The notes beneath the pieces were generated by a model. That model did no database searches. It was given only the letters and a program-made list of their open reading frames with translations, and was not told the origin of the DNA. DNA of 64,000 nucleotides from Pristionchus mayeri (taxonomy: Eukaryota > Nematoda > Chromadorea > Rhabditida > Neodiplogasteridae), in the NCBI GenBank assembly GCA_036245805.1, contig BTRK01000003.1, forward strand, positions 26,360,685-26,424,684. The letters are read 5' to 3'. Made by a program: the position numbers and the translations under genes. This document shows positions 38,901-48,709 of this stretch, one piece after another (positions within the stretch are counted from its first letter, which is position 1; each line of letters begins with the position of its first letter).

Positions 38901-41900
38901 TCGGGGTCAACGGGAACGAGACAGGCACCCAAGATATCTGCAAACCGATTATTTACTAACTTAGTACAAGTATGTTCCCGCCGCATTCGAAACAAGCTTA
39001 TTAGCTGTATCCCAACTCATAACAATATAACATTTATGAGACTTTCTAAGAAAACTGAGCAATACTACCTATAGGCCGTACAACGAAAAATAAGGTGTTG
39101 ATTTTAAGATGTCCCTAGGGGTAACTTTTCATGTAGAGTTTGAAAATCGACCTTAGAAAGCCGTATCTCGAATCCCTCATTTCGCGTTTTTCGCCGAATT
39201 GGGGGGTTCGGTTTTTGTATTTTTGGAACGGATCATCCAAACTCCTGGCATGTATAGTTATTCGGAAAGATCTCGACGATAGAAACATTTTTACTGTTGG
39301 AAGTGAAATGCTAGCTCATCTGTGAAAAAAGTTATGAGCCTTTGAAATGTTAAAATTCCCGCCCTGAAAAATTTTCCGGGGAGAGAGTTTTTTAATTGTG
39401 CGCATTCGATTCAGCGTGAAAAAGTACCCCTAGGGTCAAATTTTCAGTCCCAAAAGCGTGAACCATTTTGGTCATTGGATCCGCAAAAGTGTTCCGAATA
39501 GCATATTTTCGCAAAATCGGATGTTCCAATTTTTTTGAAATGCCGACCACTAATCTCATAATTATCCACAAAACTTAAATAAGCTCTGAAATGAAAAGAA
39601 TAACTCGTTCCGAGTACTTTTAAGCACTGGTTACCCGATTTTTGTGACATTTTCGGAGGTTGCAAATTTTACGGTGGTTTCCGTTCTTAGATCGGTTTCC
39701 CTGTCTGGCGAACTTGAACAAACCTCCATATCAAGTGGTACCAGGACTAAGTGGTACCAGGTGAGCACCCTCTGATAACAGGTAGGTACCACGTGGCATG
39801 AGAAAGGCAGCAAGAGGTGCCATGTCAGTACCAATAAGCATCAGGACAGTTCTAAGTTGTCCCATGTCAGTTCCAAGTGGTTCCAGGTATACAGTAATGG
39901 CACCAGGCTAGCACCAAGTGATACCAGGTCAGTACCACATGGTACCGCTCCGAAGCATAACCAGGATACCAACAGGTACCAAACAGCATGGCATCCGTCA
40001 TCAGAATTGAAAATGCCGGGTATAATCCGGCTTAAAACGCCGTTTTGCCATAGTCGGGCACGAACAATTTTGATTTCAAATACAAAATACATATTTTCGT
40101 TGCTGATAATTTTTAACAAAATCAAACTCGGCAAAATATCTATGCATCGGATGGGATTTAACCTGCTCAGGATCTACCCCCCCCCCCCCCCCGCCCCAAG
40201 TGGTAGCAGTACCACCAATAACTAGGTCAGCACCACATAGTACCAAGTCCTTTTCATGCTGGACCAGGTCCAAACGTAACGAGGCCCGTATCAACTGGAA
40301 CCATCATAAGTGCACATTCAGTACCGGTTGGCACCACTTTGGAAGGACTTGTTTTTTCCTGGTTACGGTATGTCTCCGTCTTGCCTCGTACGGTACGGAT
40401 CTGGTGCCGTTTGGTATGTGCCAGGAATCATTGGATTAGTTCTTTATGTTCGGCACTTGTTGGTATGGACCAGGCTACACATGCTACGGAGTGGTACCAC
40501 GTGACGGAGACCGGGTGCATGTTGTTACTTACCTGTGACTACATGATACTGACCTGGTATCACTTGGTGCTAGCCTGGCGCCATTTAGTGTATACCTGGA
40601 ACCACTTGGAACTGACATGGGACAACTTAGAACTGGCCTGATGCTTATTGGTACTGACAGGGCACCTCTTGCTGCCTTTCTCATGCCACGTGGTATCTAC
40701 CTGGTACCAGAGGGTGCTCACCTGGTACCACTTGATATGGAGGTTTGCACAAGTTCCCCAGACAGGGAAACCGATCTAAGAACGGAAACCGCCGTAAAAT
40801 TTGCAACCTCCGAAAATGTCACAAAAAATCGGGTAACCAGTGCTTAAAAGTACTCGGAACGAGTTATTCTTTTCATTTCAGAGCTTATTTAAGTTTTGTG
40901 GATAATTATGAGATCAGTGGTCGGCATTTCAAAAAAATTGGAACATCCGATTTTGCGAAAATATGCTATTCGGATACTTTTGCGGATCCAATGACCTAAA
41001 TGGTTCAAGCTTTTGGGACTTAAAATTTGACCCTAGGGGTACTTTTTCACGCTGAATCGAATGCGCACAATTAAAAAACTCTCTCCCCGGAAAATTTTTC
41101 AGGGCGGGAATTTTAACATTTCAAAGGCTCATAACTTTTTTCACAGATGAGCTAGCATTTCACTTCCAACAGTAAAAATGTTTCTATCGTCGAGATCTTT
41201 CCGAATTACTATACATGCCAGGAGTTTGGATGATCCGTTCCAAAAATACAAAAACCGACCCCCCAAATTCGGCGAAAAACGCGAAATGAGGGATTCGAGA
41301 TACGGCTTTCTAAGGTCGATTTTCAAACTCTACATGAAAAGTTACCCCTAGGGACATCTTAAAATCAACACCTTATTTTTCGTTGTACGGCCTATGGTGA
41401 ATCCTACCAGATAGTATCTCTTATATTATTCAATAAGTGCACGATTACAGCATTAAAGCACCAACTCTTGGTAATCGTGCCATCCATCCACTCTACATCG
41501 CACACCGTTCGGGAGATGAGAACCTGCAACAACAAGTAATCGAGAACCACTTCACTTATCATAACTCCAGCTGTAACTCACCTCCACACAGAAGTTCCCC
41601 TTGACCCACTTGCCTTCTCTCGACTTCTTCCTCTCGGGCTTCGAAGTTGAGACTGCAAATAGGAGAACTCAATGACTCGACGTTGAACATATTTTAAGCT
41701 CTTGAATAACTAAGAACGAAGGTGATTGGACAGATGGAAGTAAGGAATGGTAAGTACTGACGAGTAGCAGCAGCCTTCTTCTTCCTCGGCTCACGAGCCC
41801 TCGCTCCCGCTTTACGACTGAAAGGGATACACTCATATCAGGTGTCATTCATTCCAACCCCCCCCCCCCCCGCCCCTACCGTACCCTCTCTTCAGTCTGC

Positions 41901-44660
41901 TGGATATTCTCACTGTGGATGCGACGGGCTGCAAAGTGGAAGGTTGGTCCCCCCCTTACCCCCCCCCCCCTCGTCCTTCGATTCACCTTCTCATCCACTG
42001 CTTCCTCTGCATCTTCATCATCACCAGCAGCCTCAATGGAAGGCCGTTCGAATAGAATAGAGCATACTAACACGCCAAACCTTCTCACTGTACTCACTCG
42101 AATTAGGCATTGAAATATATTTATCGTCTGTGCACAAATACTGTGGATCGCAAGCAAGGTATTTCCAAGCTCACAATGGGCATAAAACAAAGCTCCTACC
42201 TGCTCATCCATATCCACATCATCCTCTTCCTCCTCATCCTGAAAGAAAGGGTCGCATACTTAACAAAGATGGAGATAATAAATGCGCCGTCTTCGATTGC
42301 GCGTACCTTCTCACTCTTCATCCCTTCTTCCTCTTCCATCACTGGATGTAATTGCGATGACTCTGCTTGTGCCTTTGTCTTCGGCTGAAAAATAAGTGAA
42401 TTCGAGCTTCGCAAGAAAAATATTCAGTTTCCGTAAAGATGCTCCGCTAGGTCAGCCCATCCCCCCTCGCTCACCAGTGTTCTGGGGTTGACGAACCACT
42501 TCTTGTACTCGTTCGTCAGCCATTGGTTGTACTCCTTCTTCGTCATCTGCTGCACCTACACACATCTAGTCTCAGTTACGTCCTTCTCATTAATTAGTCC
42601 ATAGGAGATTCAGACAATCGACCTCATCGTTGAAGGTGAAGACCATTCGATCGGCTGACGAAATGCGAGGATTGGCAGAGACATCGATGAATTTCAACCT
42701 ACATCATCACCAATACGTCAAAATCATGCATAAAATTCGCACTTCTTCAAATCGTCCTTGGTAATTCTTGCTGGGGGCATATTCAAGGATGAGGGAGACT
42801 GAACCCACTTCACAGTCACCGCCAGAGAAGACACCTCAACACGAATCAACACTACTCATTTATACTTCTCTCTTAAGCAGGCCATACTAAGACACTATAT
42901 ATATTATTATTATTAACGCATTTTAATCGTGAGGAGCTTATCCAGCAAGCTATATGCAGAGGTGCTCAATACGAGCCAAAGTAGATGGTCCTCCCTCCCC
43001 CTCGTAATCTGCTCACCTTCTCGATCACGAGACGAATTTTGATATCAGTGGAGTATACGGAGTGGCTCTTGTTGTACTTCCTCCTGAGTGCTTGGGGCAC
43101 CTCTCCACTCTCCCATTTCGCATTCCTGCAAGAGTGGATAGAGGAAGATCCTGGAGGGTGCTCCTCTCCTCACTTGTTCACTAGATGGCGAAGCTCCACG
43201 TACACTGTCTCGCCCGGGATGAACGCCTGCAACGGATTCATCACATTTACCGAACCGGAATATATGTATTTCATAAAATGTTTTTATATAAATTATTCTG
43301 GTACTGTACAAACCTTATTCGATCTTCTATGTTCACCCTTTCGTCTGAAGAAAGATTCCATCTTAGAATCCTCGATAAGTGTAACTCTGTAAACAAACTT
43401 CTTATTCCTTCTGTACATTCCAACACATTTGTATCTTATTTAATCAGCCAATCGATACTTCTCACCTTTGTTTATAATAAAAGCAAGTGATCTCATTCTC
43501 CATGCCACTGATATCCCCAATCCACTCATCGTAGAGAACATAGTTGTGAGACGCATTGTAGTTCATCATTTCCAGCTGCAAATAAATACATGTCTACTTT
43601 GCAATGCGCTAGATGTGTATCTGTGGGTAGTGAGATTCAAAAATAACTGGGGATGCTTAATGAACAGACCATTTTGTAGTTGTTCTGGATGGGGACATCC
43701 TTGAGGATGAGAGTCTTATCAGGTAGAACCATCACGTCCGCTGTTGTCTACAAATGATCGAATCAGAATTGACCGGCTATAGCATGAATCTTCTCCTTAG
43801 ATGTTCCTCCTCGCATTGAATAGAATATCTTCTGGCCTATTCAATGCGAGGAGGAACGGGGAGTACGAGGAAGAGTATGGTACCGTACCTTCACAGCTGT
43901 GATCTGCCCGATTATCGTATTCGCAGAGCTCCTGCTCATCGCCTGCTCAGTGTCCTGCAATTAGCCTCGAGAGGGAGGAGAGGGGGAGAGATCGTCCAAC
44001 CTCGTGCTTGTTCTTAAATGCCATCACAGTCTCTCCCACGCTGTAGCATCGTTCGAGAGTGATCGCCTCAAGTATCAATCACCATCATCTACAGACCAAA
44101 AGTAGTATGCTAGGGATACGCTTGAAATGAAGTTCTCTCGTCTCCTAACCTCGTTTCCGGCGACGTACGAGTGTCTCATCGAAGGGATCTCGTCAACGTG
44201 GAAGTATATACCCGGACGACAATCACTCGCTGCCGCCATTCTCTCATCTTTGTAGCCAACCTGAACGAGGCTCGTGCTACTATAACCAAGGTGCATTAAC
44301 CAAAGCTCCGCTATCCGAACCCAAAACCTTATAAACCTTATTAACATATCCGGTCTTCGTCCTTCCGCCATCGACGTATACAACTAGGTCTTCCTGAACA
44401 ACATTTACTTTCGAATACTATCAATATTGATTAATTCGCCATGACAGGATACCTTAGACGGTAGAGGCCGATCGAACTTTCGAACGAGGTATCCATATTC
44501 GAGAGACGAGAACGGACCGTCCTAAATTATTAATAAGCTTTCGAATTCTCATCAAGCAGTAGTCAAAGGAAATCTAATAGAGCGTAGTACATACCCGCTT
44601 CGGTTTGTATTCTGGTGTCTCGTCCAGACTCATGTACTCATCGTCTGAAGCATCCGACAT
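23932..44660 (-). CDS. UBE2O: UBE2O-like E2 ubiquitin-conjugating enzyme
   Basis: Forty coding exons fit in phase to exactly 1000 codons (999 residues), from ATG at 44660 to TGA at 23934-23932. Exons 1 to 28 encode the long N-terminal region with beta-rich modules like those of human UBE2O (for example DVEWMDGTITK, ATVRWFKL, VEYMDGTTDEVWP), then an acidic stretch and a basic segment (KKRKK). Exons 33 to 36 form the UBC domain: GPSGTPFE, an IPDTFPAVPPKVHY segment, then LNPNLY, GKVCVSLLGTW with the catalytic Cys, LLQVFISIQG and SEPYFNEAGYE. The enzyme should transfer ubiquitin in an E2/E3 hybrid manner, as known for UBE2O. It is shorter than the human protein (about 1290). Introns 21 to 23 hold large palindromic elements; intron 22 alone is 10.7 kb (28127-38832). 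Four acceptors end in TTGAG (44067, 42835, 42032, 26372). Confidence 0.93.
26856..27834. mobile_element. Palindromic foldback element in E2 intron 23
   Basis: Arms 26856-27247 and 27438-27834 are inverted copies with scattered differences, starting CGTTTGCC and ending GGCAAACG, around a loop of about 190 bp. A clear target duplication is not visible. No transposase frame. Short open frames in the arms are mirror images. Confidence 0.85.
28285..30485. mobile_element. Outer palindromic element, interrupted by a second one
   Basis: The left arm (about 28285-28630) matches the inverted right arm (about 29995-30485), for example the stretches around 28340-28520 and 30240-30440. The region between is occupied by the 28633-29989 element, so this is a nested insertion inside E2 intron 22. 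Boundaries are approximate. Confidence 0.75.
28633..29989. mobile_element. 1.36 kb palindromic element, TA-flanked, nested
   Basis: The ends read CAGTCGCGCC and GGCGCGACTG, flanked by TA at 28631-28632 and 29990-29991. The arms are inverted copies over about 650 bp each, meeting near 29310. It is a Tc1/mariner-type non-autonomous element with no coding potential. A diverged relative lies at about 32260-33570. Confidence 0.9.
31377..32242. mobile_element. 866 bp palindromic element with TTAA flanks
   Basis: Inverted arms (31377 to about 31750 and about 31855-32242) end in GAGACCGG and CCGGTCTC and are bounded by TTAA at 31373-31376 and 32243-32246, the target of piggyBac-type insertion. No transposase frame. 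Lies in E2 intron 22. Confidence 0.88.
32260..33570. mobile_element. Diverged palindromic relative of the 28633 element
   Basis: Inverted arms meet near 32900. Internal words (for example around 32650-32960 and 33000-33240) resemble those of 28633-29989, and the right end still reads CCGGCGCGACTGTA at about 33547, but the left terminus has been lost or replaced. Confidence 0.75.
33606..33966. mobile_element. Short element with terminal inverted repeats
   Basis: ACTGGTATAGAAGCCC at the left end and its complement at the right end bound about 360 bp that is GC-richer than its surroundings. Target duplication not clear. No coding frame. Confidence 0.5.
37006..37849 (+). repeat. 375 bp tandem duplication, 2.25 copies
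   Basis: A unit starting TGCATCTAAG recurs at 37006, 37381 and 37756, exactly 375 bases apart, with essentially identical sequence; the third copy breaks off after about 94 bases at the GC-rich insert. The near-identity implies recent duplication. Confidence 0.92.
37850..38180. mobile_element. GC-rich insert with short inverted ends
   Basis: About 330 bp, strikingly G/C-rich with several GCGC words, bounded by GGGACTTTCCTA and TAGGAAAGTGCCC. It sits inside AT-rich palindromic DNA and disrupts the third copy of the 375 bp repeat. An 85-codon Arg/Gly/Ala-rich open frame (37872-38129) is a by-product of composition. Confidence 0.55.
39074..41392. mobile_element. 2.3 kb palindromic element in E2 intron 21
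   Basis: Arms of roughly 800 bp (39074 to about 39870 and about 40600-41392) are inverted copies ending GGCCGTAC and GTACGGCC, flanked by TA at 39072-39073 and 41393-41394. The centre (39740-40700) is a degenerate array of short words around ACCAGGT/ACCTGGT and GGTACC. No transposase frame. Confidence 0.9.
43803..43857. repeat. 21 bp inverted repeat (hairpin) in E2 intron 6
   Basis: A perfect inverted repeat (43803-43823 and 43837-43857) with a 13 base loop would fold into a strong stem in the pre-mRNA, between exons 6 and 7 of the E2 gene. Confidence 0.85.
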
Positions 44661-45223
44661 CTGTAGGGGAAAAGAAAAATAATAAACAACTAAGTTGCAC
44701 GCGTCCGAATGCGTGTTACACCATTTGATGAAATGCAAAATATGAGGCGAGCATATTTTCAATTGTAGACTGTCTTGGTTTTAGAGTCGCCAACGAATGG
44801 GTAAACCGAAAATTTGATTGAAATCAAAGAGAAAATATTTTTTTTAATATATATTTTTGGAAATGATATATTGGTAGTGTTTACGCATGCGCAAAGAAAT
44901 AATTCGAACCGCGGCGCCCGTGATTGAAGGAATGGCTTGTGAGGAACTACATGCTACCTAAAAATCAAGAAAATATAAAAAAGTAAGGCTGTAAACAAAT
45001 ATCAAAACTAAACCTCGCACACAAAAATTAAAAAATGGTGCAACCAGTGGTGTATCTGCTTGTGACCCAATCAGCGGTTCTCGGTTCCGGACTTCAACAA
45101 CCGACGAGAGATGTTGGTATATAAAAATAATTTATTTACAATTATCTTTTCAATGAAACGGTGCAAAATGAGGTAAATAACACAAGGATTAAATTTAAAG
45201 AAGAAGGTCAGTAATATTGTGCA
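44661..45223. other. Intergenic, upstream of E2 gene
   Basis: AT-rich sequence holding the E2 promoter and the 3' flank of a heat-shock gene. No exon seen. Confidence 0.5.
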
Positions 45224-45900
45224 TTATTGGTCACATTCCATGTCGGGTCCTACTGGTTCTAGAATGGGCTGGTCAGTGTTCGAGGCAAGAGATTCATCGT
45301 CCTTGGATTGATCGATCGATTTGTCTACCGTAATTTCGATTTGTCGATCGATCGGACGGGGGTTTTCACCAATCTCGAGAGTTCCATCCTGGGTGATCTT
45401 ACTGTAGACAGTAGATAGATCGATGTGATCATTGAGTGTGATCGTTCTTTTGAATGAAGAGGAGAACGAGGAAGAATCGGAAGATGAGGAATGAGTTCCT
45501 TCCACAGTCAAAAGACGACCAGAGAGAGAAACCTGGAGAAAAAATCATTAGGTTACGTTATGAGAACGAAAGTAGGGATTACTGTACTGAGACGGAAGAG
45601 GTTATGGTACCTTGATTTCCTCAGGATTGAAATTTCCGACGTGAAGAGTGATCTTGATAGGCTCGTTGCCTTCTCTTCTGGATTCTTCTTTCTTCTGGGA
45701 TTGGGTGATTTGAGGAATGCGAGAAGAGGGGCATCTGAATTGAAAAAGTAGAAAGGTTGTAGATATAAGATGGATCGGATCTAATATGGATGGTAATATT
45801 TGCAATCTTACCTTCTCTTGTGGGGTAGGTCATCAAGGAAGAGAACCATGGGTTCGTCTTGCATGGAGTAGTAAGGAGTATGGAAGAGGGAGAAGACCAT
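45224..45900 (-). CDS. Small heat-shock protein (alpha-crystallin/HSP20)
   Basis: Three exons (45900-45812, 45734-45611, 45532-45224) give 173 residues. The alpha-crystallin domain begins in exon 2 with VGNFNPEEIKV, the usual start of beta strand 2 to 3, and continues with SGRLLTVEG and the KRTITL segment; the tail after about residue 125 is acidic and longer than in hsp-16 proteins and lacks a clear IXI motif. It should be a cytosolic chaperone that holds unfolding proteins. It is divergent from the plus-strand sHSP at 46280, with 379 bp between start codons containing a heat-shock element, so stress induction is likely. Confidence 0.88.
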
Positions 45901-46111
45901 CGTGGAAGTTGAAGACAAGCTGAGAAACTGTGAATCAGTTGATTTTCTCCTTCTTCTCCTCTCTATTTCAAGTCAAATCGCATGAAATGACTAGAATAGT
46001 CGCGAATGCTCCCCTCTCTCTCATGGTCTCTCATCATTGTTCACTCTCTCGTCTCTCTTGTCGTCGAGCACTCTCTTTCTTTCCCACTATCTCTCATCTC
46101 GTCGCGACTCG

Positions 46112-46131
46112 CGAATTTTCGCGAATTTTCC
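46112..46131. promoter_or_regulatory. Four-unit heat-shock element
   Basis: Four adjacent five-base units alternate in orientation as cGAAt-tTTCg-cGAAt-tTTCc, a textbook HSF1 binding site. It lies between two divergent sHSP start codons (45900 and 46280), 149 bp from the nearer one. Confidence 0.88.
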
Positions 46132-46279
46132 ATTTCTTTGCTTCGTTCCTATGTGTTGTCATACTGCTTGCAGTATCTTCTAGCTCTTTCTGAGTCTCGG
46201 GTTAAAATGGAGACCCCCTCCTCTCTGTCAACCTCAACTCCACACTTACTTTCCATCTTCAACTTCCATCTACTCTGCA

Positions 46280-48042
46280 ATGTCCCTCATCGGATATACT
46301 CCATTCGATCGATCAATCCTCCGAGCATTCGACCAAGTACGGTATCTCATCATTATCTCGTCATTATCTTTGTTATACCGTAGTGTTCCTACTAATCTAC
46401 AGGGTGGCTGATAAATATTGCGCCATTTTTCTTGTTTCTCAATCTCCATTCTCTGTAGGCACCATTGCATCAAATTTGGTAACTATGTTGGTAAGGGACA
46501 AAAGTTATTAGCCTATAAATATTATCTGGATTGTTCAAGTATTTCAAGAGTTATCACTTCTGAAATATTTTGTTTTGAAATTGGGACTTTTCTGGGCACA
46601 TAAACGTATCTGATAGTTTATGCCGCCTTACAGCAAGGAATTAGATACAGGACTCATCCATTTATTCCTAATAAGAACAACCATTTACACGTATAAATAT
46701 GTGATCAATTATATTATGAGCCTCGGAACATTCTCAGAAATGCTTTAAAATTATTTCATTATGAACGGCGCTCTATAAAAAATAATAATATTTCGAAGCC
46801 GCATTCTTCGAACACATTAGCTATTGGAATTGTTCTATTTTATGCATGATACTTCATCATTCTTTATTGTGAAAATGCATTCCATTTGCTTGGGCATATT
46901 GATTCGGAACCAGAATAAGTTGCGAAATGCTGCGAAGCGCCGCTTTTAGCGATATTTTGAGGTGCCTACTTCTACCATTAATTCAACTTTACATTCAATT
47001 TTATGCAACAATATTTCATAACTCGACTCTGTTAATAGCTATGCAACATTATACGGCGGTATCAACATTCAGAATAAGAAATTCCGAAAAGTGAGTTTTT
47101 TGCATATGCGTGACTGAGAGTCATCAAATTTATCTCTCTCTGTTTTCAGAGACCCTATATCGCATTTGACAAGATTATCACTTAGTGGAAGGGTTACTCT
47201 TCATATTCACCTCGGTTGCAATTTCGATGGACATTGAGATCATTTTATATATCGAAAAATGTGAACGGCGCATTGAGTAAAAATGTAGACTACTTTTTGC
47301 CTCCATGCTAAGAGGCCAGTCGATACCATGAAGCCTGCGTCTAGTAATTGTTTTGCACGGTACTGATATATATTTAAACGCAATATGATAATTATCCTTT
47401 ATTTGTTTGCGAGATATTATTCAAAAGGTGGACGCAATATTTATCAGCCACCCTGTACAGTATTTTTTTCTTTACCGAATTCTTCAGATTCTCAATGATG
47501 ATTTTTTCTCTAATAGAAGTGTTTTCCCCTATTGGAGAAATGTTCCCGCTGAACATTCATTCAATCTGGGAGCTACTCTAGGAGAGGTGAGAGATGATTC
47601 GAAGTGATCTACCGTATCGACTAATCGATATTCATACGAAAGAAATCAGAAATTTCAGATTGAGAATTCTTCCGAGAAATTCGCAGTTTCGGTAGATGTT
47701 TCGCATTTCAAACCAGATGAAATCAAAGTGAATTTTATGGGAAATGAACTAACGATTGAAGGAAATCACGAAGAGAAAAATGACGAGTGTGGAACTATCC
47801 AAAGGTGAGATTGATCTTTGATCTTTCTAGATTGGTTCATCACATCTTCTACAGTAATCATCCTTCCATTAACATCATTCATTCTGTTTAGATCCTTCGT
47901 CCGTAATTATATTCTCCCCGATGATTCAAATCTGGAATCTCTTCGATCTACCCTCTCCGATAAGGGCCATCTCACTATCGAAGCCCCCAAGAAGACTGAA
48001 TCTCTCACCCAATCTCGAGCCATCCCAATCACTCGAGGATGA
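46280..48042 (+). CDS. Small heat-shock protein, hsp-16-like
   Basis: Four exons (46280-46336, 47488-47586, 47659-47804, 47892-48042) give 150 residues. The N-terminus starts MSLIGYTPFDRS; exon 2 has PYWRN; the alpha-crystallin domain contains DVSHFKPDEIKV and GNELTIEGNHEEK, then RSFVRNYILPDD; the C-terminus has IEAPKK and an IPI motif, the anchor used in sHSP oligomers. This order matches Caenorhabditis hsp-16 proteins. Intron 1 (1151 bp) contains a TA-flanked transposable element; the other introns are short. It shares a promoter with the divergent sHSP at 45900. Confidence 0.93.
46400..47455. mobile_element. 1.06 kb TA-flanked element in sHSP intron 1
   Basis: Terminal inverted repeats of about 23 bases (CAGGGTGGCTGATAAATATT at the left, its complement at the right) lie next to TA at 46398-46399 and 47456-47457. 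The interior is not palindromic and has no transposase frame, so it is probably a non-autonomous Tc1/mariner-type element. Confidence 0.88.
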
Positions 48043-48709
48043 ACGATACAATCTCATTCCTTTCATCCTAACAATATGTCTTCAGTTGTACATTACTTAT
48101 TTAACGACAAATAAACATATTCCCTAATTAAAAATTGTTGTGTGTCATCACATTCAGTATCCAGGCGCACATCTTGATCTAGCCGCTGGAAGTACGAGCT
48201 TGAACATTTCAAGAAAGGTGCACTACACCGGATGAGAACCAAAAATGGACACTTCTGTACCTTCACAGAAGCATTTTTGACACTTTAGGAGCCTACTGTG
48301 AACATGCTGGAGAAAGGTAATTTTTTTGGTTCTCATCCGACCTAGTGCTAAGAAAGGCCAAGTACGAACGAAAAGTGAGAAAAGAAGAGGAAGAAAGGAA
48401 GAGAAAGGATAATTTCATTCTGGGAACGAATTCTATGGTAAATTAGTGGGAGAGATCTTGAAACAGTACAAGCCCAGTGCATACTTTTTCTAAGTATGAA
48501 GTAAGAAAAGTCAAGATTTAACCATCCCTCCCCTAAGATCCACCCATTCCACTGCTCCAAAATCCTTTTCTTCTCTTTTGTCTCTCCCATGATGAAATTT
48601 CAATGTCAGCAATTTATTTGCACAATTCATCTCGATGAATTATTTGTATTCACGAATTTGAGACGAGTCTTCTTCTTCCCTTATGGATTCTCTATCGTCT
48701 GGGTTACGG
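48043..48709. other. Gap between convergent genes with a hairpin
   Basis: Contains an inverted repeat, GGATGAGAACCAAAAA near 48230 and its complement ending near 48340, around 75 bp of loop; it may be a small MITE. No exon seen. Confidence 0.6.
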
